From contig NZ_CP042434.1 in NCBI RefSeq assembly GCF_007971385.1, positions 1,550,001 to 1,614,000 of the forward strand: 64,000 bases of DNA. Direction: 5' to 3'. This document shows positions 53,996 to 62,597 of this stretch, one piece after another; positions within the stretch are counted from its first letter, which is position 1, and each line of letters begins with the position of its first letter. The notes under the pieces were generated by a model. That model was not told the DNA's origin and searched no databases. It was given only the letters and a program-made list of their open reading frames with translations. The DNA is from Arachidicoccus ginsenosidivorans (GTDB taxonomy: Bacteria > Bacteroidota > Bacteroidia > Chitinophagales > Chitinophagaceae). A program made the position numbers and the translations under genes.

Positions 53996-54997
53996 CTATA
54001 TACTTTTTAATAAATTTATAGGCCACGGTAAAGCATTGTACCGATAAACATAATTTGGCTGTTCTTTTGCACCAAAATCCTCTACCCATGCTCTAACAGA
54101 AGGTATTGAAGAACCCATAAAATCAAAAACGTACGGCTGTCGCTCAAATAATTGAAAAAATGCATCCACCCCAAATGCCATCGCATTTAACGCCCTGCCA
54201 TTATTAACTAGCACGCTTAACATTTTATATACTCTGCGATGGTCGATTGCATAAACATCCATCATTTGTATTGTCCCCTCGTTATCAAGAACAGCACACG
54301 GGAAAAAATATTTTTGGCCAAAATCTGTCAGCATCAAAACCTCTAAAGCATTTAATGCATGATCCAGATTATAATGATTTCCCATCTTTTCTGCTAGAAA
54401 ATGCCGATTGACAGCAATCACCTTTCTAACCAAGGTTTCACGATCCATCGAAAGTCTGCCTGGCTCTGAAGTAATGCCTGGCATAACAAAGCATAAATTT
54501 GATTTCTTCGCTTTCCTTATTTTTCTTTTAAGTACAGTTGCGTAATCAGACCAAATTTTTTCATAAGTAGTATCCAATGGTAGTAAAAAGTTAGGTTGTT
54601 TTATAAGTCGACCTTGACCTTTATGTTTAAAATGTTCAAAATTCTGAAATAAAATGTCATAGTTTGCATCATTAAAAATTAAATCCCCATATTTACATAC
54701 TCCAATTGCCTTGTTAATAATATTTTGGAAACTAACCTGCTCATCCCCTATCAGACCAAGTTGACGACCAAAAGCAAGACTGGTAAAATAGTGGAATCCA
54801 TTTTTCTTTTTACAAATTAATGGCATAATAGAAACATAATCTCCAAGGACTACACCATACCATTTTTCAGCCATAGCATTTAAATATTCATAGCTGGCAA
54901 AAACATTTCCCTGGTAAAGTCGATTTTTCCCAAAAACCAGCCGATCCCACTTCTGCATATTAATGGATGCATTAGATATAATCTGAATATTTCCCAT
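53996..54997 (-). CDS. FemAB/GNAT-like acyltransferase family protein
   Basis: The 333-residue protein has two GNAT-type halves typical of FemAB-like proteins: an N-terminal part with NVFASYEYLNAMAEKWYGVV and VSIMPLICKKKNG, and a C-terminal part with RVYKMLSVLVNNGRALNAMA, then VFDFMGSSIPSVRAWVEDFG and AKEQPNYVYRYNALP. The GSSIPSV segment is the usual acceptor-side motif in this group. Members transfer an amino-acyl or acyl group to a glycan or peptide. The substrate is unknown. It is 10 bp downstream of the M1-like barrel gene and close to exopolysaccharide genes on the same strand. Confidence 0.7.
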   Translation of the reverse strand: MGNIQIISNASINMQKWDRLVFGKNRLYQGNVFASYEYLNAMAEKWYGVVLGDYVSIMPLICKKKNGFHYFTSLAFGRQLGLIGDEQVSFQNIINKAIGVCKYGDLIFNDANYDILFQNFEHFKHKGQGRLIKQPNFLLPLDTTYEKIWSDYATVLKRKIRKAKKSNLCFVMPGITSEPGRLSMDRETLVRKVIAVNRHFLAEKMGNHYNLDHALNALEVLMLTDFGQKYFFPCAVLDNEGTIQMMDVYAIDHRRVYKMLSVLVNNGRALNAMAFGVDAFFQLFERQPYVFDFMGSSIPSVRAWVEDFGAKEQPNYVYRYNALPWPINLLKSI

Positions 54998-55007
54998 GAA
55001 TCTTGTA

Positions 55008-57347
55008 CTAAAAATTAATGTCCTTTTGCAGCCTTTTTGGCAACAACTTACCCAGGCTAATGGAAAAACGAATCCGCTTTGAATAGGTTCCTAAATCTCC
55101 CATAGATTTATAGGTATCTCTATAGAACTTGCTATACAATAACGGAAAATAAATGGTCACAGCCTCTTTAAATATACTCACCTGCAGGCCGGCGTCATAG
55201 AGAAAACGACCAGCATCAGGGTTTTCTGACCACAAATTGCTATAAGTGCCTAAATCCATAAAAACCCGGACAGGCAATTTAAAAGGCAATACGGAAAACG
55301 GGTTGATCCCATCCGGCAAATCCGATGTCAGGTTAATCGCTGCCAGCCAATCATCTGTCTGGCCAATCGGCTCGGTTAAATAAGGGGTAGCCACCTTAAA
55401 GAATCCTCCCGTAGTCGTCATCTGTTGACTCATCCACCCCTGATATTCAGATCGGCCTACAAAGTAATCACTATTTGTAAAATCCTGCAACCCGTTTGAT
55501 CCACTCAGGTTAAAAAAATAATTGCCAAGATTATAACTGCTCAGGATATCTTTTTGTTGCAAATAAAAGAATTTACCCGCAAAACCGCGCAACTGCAATC
55601 CCTTTCCCTGGCCGTCATAATTCAGAAAATAGTTCCCAGTAAGTCCTGCCCTTAAAAACTGATCCGTCCCCTGGACTTGCAAGCTCACTGCATAAGGATA
55701 CAGCGCTCTGTTATTGTTTAGTGCTACATCCAACTCCCCGATTGAAGTAGTCGGACTGATTATTTTTGCTTCTCCGGGCTTCCATATATCTTTTTTAAGG
55801 ACAAAAGTTTTGGCTTCCAAACGCCACTGTTTTTCAGGTTGATCCGGATCAGGTGACCACTTATAGCGCATGGCAGGCACGATTCTTAACAGGCGCATTT
55901 TACCCGCTTCATGGGTTTTACCCGCGGCGTCTATCCAGCTATTATAAGCACTATAAGCATAGCTACTACCGTCCAGACTTATCTGCCAGGCGCTGGAAAC
56001 ATTACGCTTTGTATAACTTAAATGTCCTAACCCACTTAAAGTATGATCACCTGTACTATATAATGGCGCCAATACAAAATTAAATGGCCTAACAGGCAAT
56101 CCATAATTATGTATCAGCAAACCAGGCATCCACTTATCATAATTATTAAAGCCAATAGCGGGACTCAAGGAAAGATAGCTTTTGGTATCCGCTTCTTTCA
56201 GATTAAAAAGAAAAGCCAGATTCACTGGTTTGGTTATTTTGGGAGCATCCCCGTTTCTAGCGGCCCTCATTTGCGCAAAAACACTATCGGGCCTAAGCGG
56301 TCTTTTGGCCGCCAAAGGCCCAGGTAAAAGCTTTTGAAAAAAATCATTGGAAGGTCTGACTATTTGGCCACTCTTTGAATCAAAGTAAGGGTGGGCTCCA
56401 GTCTCGAGAATAGACGTACTATTATCAGAGGCTTTAACTGCAATGGTAGACCGGGGAGCTACTTGTAAGTCAAAACGCAACTGATCACTTTCGGAGCGCG
56501 CAACTATTTCACTGGAACTTTGAGTTGTTCCCGACGTCACCCTATCAGTTGGTCTTTGTAGCTGACCATCCACATACAGTTGCTGATCCCCACCTGTAGT
56601 TAGGATGACATGTACCGATGATTGATCTATTTTATAAGACGGATCTAATTGCACAAACCAGTTTTCCAAATAACTCACGCCATCATTATATCCTAAATCC
56701 AGTAGTTTTTCAGGCAAATGCAAAGAAAAGGGCGTCTGTAAATTAAGGCTATCTCCCGGTCCTAAGGGTTCAGCTAGCGTTAACAGCAACCTTTCGCGGG
56801 TACCCGTGGGATCTGCTACCGCTAATTTATGTTGAGATTTACCATTAATGGCTCCTACACTTATAATATCCAGATCAGATACCCCACCCAACTGGTCAGG
56901 CTTTGCAAAATACAGTCTGAGATCACCTGCCTTTAGCAACGCTTCACAAAGCACTGTACTATCACTGCTATAACTGTTCGGATATATATACAACCAGAGA
57001 TGCGTCAAACTCGCATTACCTGTATTCACCAAATGGATTTGCTCCATTGCTTCAATCACCTTTCCGGCCGGTCTTTTGTCATTACTTGCAATGGGCTCAT
57101 TTGCAGGATCTAAAGCCGCATATATCACATAATGAACCTCCAGGGAGACTTGATTCCGATCGGCCCTTACTGCCGTCTTTGTTTCCTTTAGGCTTTGCCC
57201 CAAAGAAACAACTGGGCATGTCATTATAAGGCTGAGCATCATTATTATCAGCATAGCCAGACTCCCCACCATTTTACCTGCAACGGAAATATGCCTTTTT
57301 ATCTGGATATGCATGGTTGTGAACAAAGCATTTTTAACAGTATTCAT
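55008..57347 (-). CDS. M1-peptidase-like outer-membrane protein lacking the catalytic domain
   Basis: The protein has 779 residues from Met at 57347 (a frame start at 57386 and another Met at 57314 are alternatives), with a signal near 25-55 of that start. The N-terminal region matches the beta-sandwich of Bacteroidota M1-family peptidases (MEQIHLVNTGNASLTHLWLY; IYPNSY; TPFSLHLPEKLLDLGYNDGV). The C-terminal half matches their outer-membrane barrel (YLSLSPAIGFNNYDKWMPGL; HNYGLPVRPF). The catalytic domain with HExxH that normally sits between is absent, and no HExxH occurs anywhere. Normal relatives exceed 1000 residues. It may be a non-enzymatic surface scaffold or a deleted paralogue. Confidence 0.75.
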   Translation of the reverse strand: MNTVKNALFTTMHIQIKRHISVAGKMVGSLAMLIIMMLSLIMTCPVVSLGQSLKETKTAVRADRNQVSLEVHYVIYAALDPANEPIASNDKRPAGKVIEAMEQIHLVNTGNASLTHLWLYIYPNSYSSDSTVLCEALLKAGDLRLYFAKPDQLGGVSDLDIISVGAINGKSQHKLAVADPTGTRERLLLTLAEPLGPGDSLNLQTPFSLHLPEKLLDLGYNDGVSYLENWFVQLDPSYKIDQSSVHVILTTGGDQQLYVDGQLQRPTDRVTSGTTQSSSEIVARSESDQLRFDLQVAPRSTIAVKASDNSTSILETGAHPYFDSKSGQIVRPSNDFFQKLLPGPLAAKRPLRPDSVFAQMRAARNGDAPKITKPVNLAFLFNLKEADTKSYLSLSPAIGFNNYDKWMPGLLIHNYGLPVRPFNFVLAPLYSTGDHTLSGLGHLSYTKRNVSSAWQISLDGSSYAYSAYNSWIDAAGKTHEAGKMRLLRIVPAMRYKWSPDPDQPEKQWRLEAKTFVLKKDIWKPGEAKIISPTTSIGELDVALNNNRALYPYAVSLQVQGTDQFLRAGLTGNYFLNYDGQGKGLQLRGFAGKFFYLQQKDILSSYNLGNYFFNLSGSNGLQDFTNSDYFVGRSEYQGWMSQQMTTTGGFFKVATPYLTEPIGQTDDWLAAINLTSDLPDGINPFSVLPFKLPVRVFMDLGTYSNLWSENPDAGRFLYDAGLQVSIFKEAVTIYFPLLYSKFYRDTYKSMGDLGTYSKRIRFSISLGKLLPKRLQKDINF

Positions 57348-57401
57348 GTAGAAATTTTCTTTCCAGTAAAGTAAATAAACGCTCAATTAAGTGGCACAGT
57401 A

Positions 57402-58829
57402 TTACTTTCCCTGCCCTAAAAATATAATTTTCAGTGTATGTAATATAATCTTAAAATCTATCAGCAAAGAGGCATTTTCTATATACATCAGATCGTATTG
57501 CATCCTTTCCATCATTTCCTGGATACTGGAAGCGTATCCAAACCTGACCATTCCCCAGGATGTCAACCCTGGCTTTACTTTCAGCAGATACTTATAATAC
57601 CGGTTATGCTCCATGATTTGATCAATAAAATACGCTCTTTCCGGACGGGGGCCTACCAGGCTCATTTCTCCTTTGAGGACATTCCAGAATTGAGGCAGCT
57701 CATCCAGGCGCCAGCGGCGCATGACTTTCCCCCAGGAAGTAATGCGGAGATCATCGTCATAAGAGAGTTGTGGCCCATCTTTCTCCGCAGATGGTACCAT
57801 GGATCTAAACTTATATATTTTAAAAGGCTTTCCTTTAAAACCAATTCTTTCCTGTGAATAAATGATCGAACCTTTGCCTGAAAAATAGGTTCGTAACGCC
57901 ACAAACAAGATCACCGGACTTAATAAAATGATACCCAACACTGAAAATACTTTATCCATAACCATTTTCAGGTTATACTGCCAGTCCACCATGACCGTCG
58001 TATTAATCGTAATAAAAGGTGCATTCAAAACATTAGAAGTCTTTACTGCGCCTTTAATGATATCCATATCTTCCGCCACTATCCGAATTAAGACATCATG
58101 TTCACTTAAGATACTGATGAGTGGTTGCATCACCTGAATCTCATCTTCCTCCAGGGCAACAATTACCTGATCGACCTGATTGGATTTCATCACCAGGCTC
58201 AGGTCTTCCACCATACCCAATTTTTTGATCCTGGTCTCCAGGGTGGCCGTAACCGGCGAACTTGCAAAGCTGGTGGTTAAAAATCCCACAATCCGGTAGC
58301 CTAGATTCTTGTAATAATCTTCCACAGAATAAAAGGCCTTCAGGGCCTTAAACCGATTCCCAATAAGCAGCGTCCTGAAAGAAAACTCCCCCACTTTCAT
58401 CTTTTGCTTGGCCCAGCGCAGTTGCATCACTCTTAGAAAAAAAGTAAGCCCCATCTGCATCCACCAGTACAAAAAGAAAATCTTAAAATGATAGCCATAA
58501 TCCTCCTTATCACGTAAAAAAAGTAGAAAGAAAATGACCAGACATCCAAAAAGGGTCTGAAATAAAGTAATGAAAAACTCGTTTAAACGGGACTTTTCAA
58601 AAATAGAATAGCGGTAAGCTCCCGTAATCGTAAAAAGCAGGATCCAGAAGGCAAAAACAGCGGCAGATTTAATGAGCGCCACGGTGCTTAAGAGGCCATG
58701 ATGGCTGGAATGTAATTGTGTCGAACGCACCTGAGCTATTAAAATCCATACCAGTATAATGGATAAGAAATCTAATAGAAAATAATAGGTTTTGGCTCTG
58801 TTCTTTAATATTAGGGCTTTCTCATTCAT
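57402..58829 (-). CDS. Exopolysaccharide polyprenyl-phosphate glycosyl-1-phosphate transferase (WcaJ-type)
   Basis: The 475-residue protein has four N-terminal membrane helices (about 15-125), a Rossmann-like CoA-binding-type region (LIGNRFKALKAFYSVEDYYK; VDQVIVALEEDEIQV), and a fifth hydrophobic segment near 285. The bacterial sugar-transferase core follows (IYSQERIGFKGKPFKIYKFR, WRLDELPQFWNVLKGEMSLV, GPRPERAYF). It transfers a sugar-1-phosphate to undecaprenyl phosphate, the first membrane step of capsule or exopolysaccharide repeat synthesis. No flippase or polymerase is in the window. Confidence 0.92.
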   Translation of the reverse strand: MNEKALILKNRAKTYYFLLDFLSIILVWILIAQVRSTQLHSSHHGLLSTVALIKSAAVFAFWILLFTITGAYRYSIFEKSRLNEFFITLFQTLFGCLVIFFLLFLRDKEDYGYHFKIFFLYWWMQMGLTFFLRVMQLRWAKQKMKVGEFSFRTLLIGNRFKALKAFYSVEDYYKNLGYRIVGFLTTSFASSPVTATLETRIKKLGMVEDLSLVMKSNQVDQVIVALEEDEIQVMQPLISILSEHDVLIRIVAEDMDIIKGAVKTSNVLNAPFITINTTVMVDWQYNLKMVMDKVFSVLGIILLSPVILFVALRTYFSGKGSIIYSQERIGFKGKPFKIYKFRSMVPSAEKDGPQLSYDDDLRITSWGKVMRRWRLDELPQFWNVLKGEMSLVGPRPERAYFIDQIMEHNRYYKYLLKVKPGLTSWGMVRFGYASSIQEMMERMQYDLMYIENASLLIDFKIILHTLKIIFLGQGK

Positions 58830-58864
58830 GCATCAATATAGGTTATGCACGACCGAGCAAATTA

Positions 58865-59860
58865 TTACCGGGGTGCAATAGCGTTGTTTTTACCAATCTT
58901 TTCCAGGATCTTATGAGCGACCTCCATAGCCAGATAGCCATCTATTTCACTCACAATAACTGGTTTACCGTTTTCAATTGAACTAATAAACGCTGAAAGC
59001 TCTTCTTTTATTGCATTCGTTTCCATGATTTTGGGGTTCGCTATGGCAATGGTCTTTTTCTTCCCTTCCGCCACATCAATATCAAAACTAAAGGCATCCT
59101 GGTCAGCCTCACCTTTCATTTTAATGATTTCCGTCTTTTTTTCCATAAAATCAATGCCGATATAGGCATCCTTTTGAAAAAGACGGATTTTGCGCATTTT
59201 TTTCATACTGATCCGGCTGGCCGTCAAATTGGCCACACAACCATTATTAAACTCAATACGTACATTAGCAATGTCAGGTGTATCTGTCAAAACACAGACC
59301 CCGCTAGCAGAAATATGCTTCACATCACTTTTAACCAGACTCAAAATAATATCCAGATCATGGATCATCAGATCCATGATAACACTGACTTCGGTTCCTC
59401 TGGGGTTAAACTGCGCCAGTCGGTGCACTTCGATAAACATCGGGTTCTGACTGTATTTACGGGCCGCCACAAAGGCAGGGTTAAAACGCTCTACATGACC
59501 CACCTGGACCTTAACATTGGCCTCCTTGATCATCTCAATTAAGCGTTTACCTTCTTCCAGGGTATAGGCCAGGGGCTTTTCCACAAATACATGTTTGCCA
59601 TTTTTGATGGCCAGCTCACACATTTCAAAATGGAAATTAGTCGGCGTTACAATATCCGCAATATCAATTGCCTCAATCAGTGACTGAGCCGACTCGAACC
59701 TTTTAAGGCCATATTTTTCAACAACCGCCGCTGAGATCTGGTCACTGGGATCATAAAAACCGACCAGCTCAGCTTTGTCCAGTTCCAGCCAATTATTAAT
59801 ATGAAACTTTCCTAAATGCCCCGCACCAAAAACACCTACTCTAAACCTATTGTTATACAT
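58865..59860 (-). CDS. Gfo/Idh/MocA family oxidoreductase
   Basis: The 331-residue protein has the NAD-binding loop VGVFGAGHLGKFHINNW near 8-24, the catalytic EKPLAYTLEEGKRLI near 94, and the C-terminal domain with VIMDLMIHDLDIILSLV. Family members oxidise or epimerise sugars and UDP-sugars. It is 35 bp upstream of the sugar-transferase gene on the same strand, so a role in making an activated sugar for that pathway is plausible, but not proven. Confidence 0.88.
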   Translation of the reverse strand: MYNNRFRVGVFGAGHLGKFHINNWLELDKAELVGFYDPSDQISAAVVEKYGLKRFESAQSLIEAIDIADIVTPTNFHFEMCELAIKNGKHVFVEKPLAYTLEEGKRLIEMIKEANVKVQVGHVERFNPAFVAARKYSQNPMFIEVHRLAQFNPRGTEVSVIMDLMIHDLDIILSLVKSDVKHISASGVCVLTDTPDIANVRIEFNNGCVANLTASRISMKKMRKIRLFQKDAYIGIDFMEKKTEIIKMKGEADQDAFSFDIDVAEGKKKTIAIANPKIMETNAIKEELSAFISSIENGKPVIVSEIDGYLAMEVAHKILEKIGKNNAIAPR

Positions 59861-60048
59861 AATCTTAAAAAAAATATAATAATTGCAATACCCGCCAAAA
59901 TAATGACCGCTGGCATTTATGCTCTACGCCGGCACTCAGTTTTTCAGCACTATTTCGCCAGATCCATCTCAGCTAAGTCGAATAAACTACGTTTGCAACA
60001 ATTGCTGTTCAACGCACCGTTTTGCCCCAAATATAAACCAAGGATAAT

Positions 60049-61578
60049 TTATTTTCTACGCTTGCCACCTAAGCCGAGTGCGCCCAAAATACTTCGGGTA
60101 ATATAACCGGTAATAGTCACCGCCGCGGTTCTGGCAGCGGACTTCACAATTGGGTTACTGAAAAAGCCTCCGTCCTGCTTCTTTGTTTGTTTTTGTGCAC
60201 TTTGATCTGAAGACTGCTGGGCCGCATGTGCCAGTTTGTCTGTCAGGATTTCATAGGCACTTTTCTCATCCACCACCTGGTCATATTTAGCAACCAGCTT
60301 ACTGCCTGCCACCACCTTTTCAATCTCTTCAGCGCTCAAAATATCCATCCGGCTCCTGGGGGAGCAAAGCAATGTATGGACCAGCGGAGTCGGGATCCCT
60401 TTTTCATTCAGCATGGTCACCAGCGCCTCACCGATCCCCATTTGAGTTAGTAGTTCATCTGTTTTATAAAATGGCGTCTCAGGGAAGTTTTCTGCGGCTG
60501 TCTTAATTGCCTTTCTGTCCTTAGCCGTAAAAGCGCGCAGTGCATGCTGTATTTTTAGTCCCAGCTGGCTTAAGATGGGCGCCGGTACATCCTGCGGGTT
60601 TTGCGTACAAAAGAATATACCGATCCCTTTGGAGCGAATAAGTTTGATGACTGTCTCTATTTTTTCCTGCAAGGCATCTGTGGCTTCCTGAAAGAGCAAA
60701 TGCGCTTCATCAATAAATAAGACTAGTTTTGGCAAATCCAGATCACCCTCTTCCGGGCTGCTGGCGTACAGCTCATCCAGCATTTGCAACATAAAGGTTG
60801 AAAATAGCTTTGGACGGTCCTGTAAATCAGTAACGCGTAATATATTGATCATTCCTTTCCCATCGCTGGTCGTCCGCATCAGATCAGCGACCTCAAAACT
60901 GGGTTCATCAAAAAAAACATCGGCCCCCTGCCCCTGGAGTTCAATTACTTTTCTAAGGATCGTACCAGTAGAAGAAGTAGAAATCTTCCCATATGATTTT
61001 TCTATTTCATCTTTCCCTTCATCACTCACATATTGCAAGAGTTTGATCAGATCTTTGAGTCCAACCAGTGGCAGTTTCTGATCATCCGCATATTTGAAAA
61101 TTACGGCCACCAGAGAGCTTTGCGTCTCATTTAAATCCAGAATCTTACTAATCAGGATCGGCCCGAATTCACTGACCGTGGCGCGCAGACGCACCCCCTT
61201 TTCATGACTCAGGGTTAAAAGCTCTACAGGAAAGGCTTTAGGCGTATAATCCAGGTCCAATAACTGATAGCGTTGTTTGATCTTATCATTGGCAGTCCCG
61301 GCCGCCGCCAGTCCGCTTAAATCGCCTTTAATATCCATCAGCAATACCGGTACCCCGGCATCACTTAAAAATTCACTGATAGTTTGCAGGGTTTTGGTTT
61401 TACCCGTGCCGGTTGCGCCCGCAATAAGGCCGTGGCGGTTCATCATTTTCAAATAAAGATTTACGTTGGCCCCGGGGACAGCCTTACCGTCAAGCATCCC
61501 TACCCCTATTTTTACCGAGGCTCCCTTAAACTGATAACCTCCAATAATAGTCTCTATAAATTGGTCCGTACCTGCCAT
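60049..61578 (-). CDS. HerA-like ATPase (DUF853/YjgR family)
   Basis: The 509-residue AAA+/FtsK-HerA-type ATPase has Walker A GATGTGKTKTLQ near 55-66, VLLMDIKGDLSGLA, Walker B LVLFIDEAHLLFQE near 285, and IGIFFCTQNPQDVPAPILSQ. The tail is Lys/Gln-rich (QQSSDQSAQKQTKKQDGGFF), then FSNPIVKSAARTAAVTITGY. The YjgR group is widespread but of unknown role; HerA relatives act on DNA ends. It is alone between the oxidoreductase and murI on the minus strand. Confidence 0.88.
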   Translation of the reverse strand: MAGTDQFIETIIGGYQFKGASVKIGVGMLDGKAVPGANVNLYLKMMNRHGLIAGATGTGKTKTLQTISEFLSDAGVPVLLMDIKGDLSGLAAAGTANDKIKQRYQLLDLDYTPKAFPVELLTLSHEKGVRLRATVSEFGPILISKILDLNETQSSLVAVIFKYADDQKLPLVGLKDLIKLLQYVSDEGKDEIEKSYGKISTSSTGTILRKVIELQGQGADVFFDEPSFEVADLMRTTSDGKGMINILRVTDLQDRPKLFSTFMLQMLDELYASSPEEGDLDLPKLVLFIDEAHLLFQEATDALQEKIETVIKLIRSKGIGIFFCTQNPQDVPAPILSQLGLKIQHALRAFTAKDRKAIKTAAENFPETPFYKTDELLTQMGIGEALVTMLNEKGIPTPLVHTLLCSPRSRMDILSAEEIEKVVAGSKLVAKYDQVVDEKSAYEILTDKLAHAAQQSSDQSAQKQTKKQDGGFFSNPIVKSAARTAAVTITGYITRSILGALGLGGKRRK

Positions 61579-61683
61579 ATTTCTTACAATTGATGTATAT
61601 AAATAATATAATTTTCACTGCTTCCTGCCCGCATGAACCTAATTTGGGGCGCAGCACTTTTAGCTAATTTGCTGTAAAACCAC

Positions 61684-62511
61684 TTACAATTTATGAACCT
61701 GCGTTGCATTTACTTCCGCTCCAAAAAATCTTGCTGCCTGCTGATTAAAAGTCGTAGCCTGCTCCGTAGTATAAAAAGAAAGTGCTCCTTCCTGTGTAAT
61801 ACGCTCACTGATTTCCGGATGGCGGTTCAGATAGTCAAACAGACTATCTGCCACGATTTTCCCTTGTGTAACGACCTGGATATCCACTGGCATATATTCC
61901 TTTATTTTTGTTTCCAGCAGTGGATAATGCGTGCAGGCTAGTAATACCGTATCGATCTGGGCATCTTTTTTCAGTAAGAGATCTATGTATTTTTTAATAA
62001 AATAGTTGGTTCCCGGACTATCCTGCTCTCCATATTCTACTAACGGAACCCAGATAGGGCAGGCCTGTTGCTCTATTTTTACCTCGGGAAAGAATTTTTT
62101 GATCTCCAGAATATAAGACTGTGATTCTACCGTACCCTGGGTAGCGAGTATGCCAATATTACCTCCTTCGCTCATATCGCCGATGACTTCGCTGGTTGGT
62201 CGGACAATACCTAATACGCGATTTTGTGGGGCGAGACCTGGCAGATCCTTTTGTTGGATGGTTCGCAGCGCCTTGGCAGAAGCTGTGTTACATGCCAGAA
62301 TAACCAGCGGGCAGCCCTGGTCAAAAAACCATTTAACTGCCTCCAGAGTATATTCATAAATGGTCTCAAAACTTCTGGAGCCATAGGGAGCTCTTGCATT
62401 GTCACCCAGATAGATATAGTCATAGTCAGGCAAAGAAGTCCTTATCTGGCGTAAAATCGTCAGACCACCATAACCAGAGTCAAAAACGCCTATCGGATGA
62501 CTTGTTTGCAT
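61684..62511 (-). CDS. murI: Glutamate racemase
   Basis: The 275-residue protein has the first catalytic Cys in VILACNTASAKAL, the second in TVLLACTHYPLLE, IGVFDSGYGGLTIL at the start, and YLGDNARAPYG. It makes D-glutamate for peptidoglycan. A minus-strand TATATTTG element ends 4 nt before the ATG (leaderless candidate). It is transcribed toward the HerA-like gene, about 100 bp away. Confidence 0.95.
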   Translation of the reverse strand: MQTSHPIGVFDSGYGGLTILRQIRTSLPDYDYIYLGDNARAPYGSRSFETIYEYTLEAVKWFFDQGCPLVILACNTASAKALRTIQQKDLPGLAPQNRVLGIVRPTSEVIGDMSEGGNIGILATQGTVESQSYILEIKKFFPEVKIEQQACPIWVPLVEYGEQDSPGTNYFIKKYIDLLLKKDAQIDTVLLACTHYPLLETKIKEYMPVDIQVVTQGKIVADSLFDYLNRHPEISERITQEGALSFYTTEQATTFNQQAARFFGAEVNATQVHKL

Positions 62512-62515
62512 AAAT

Positions 62516-62523
62516 CAAATATA
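62516..62523 (-). promoter_or_regulatory. -7 element of murI
   Basis: On the minus strand this reads TATATTTG (TAnnTTTG), ending 4 nt before the start codon at 62511. A TTG about 21 nt upstream may be the -33 element. Confidence 0.5.
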
Positions 62524-62597
62524 GTCAGAACAAGGGATATCCTGCAAGTATAATTATGCACACCTGTTTGATTGACTGCTCAAACAGCGTTGCAGGC

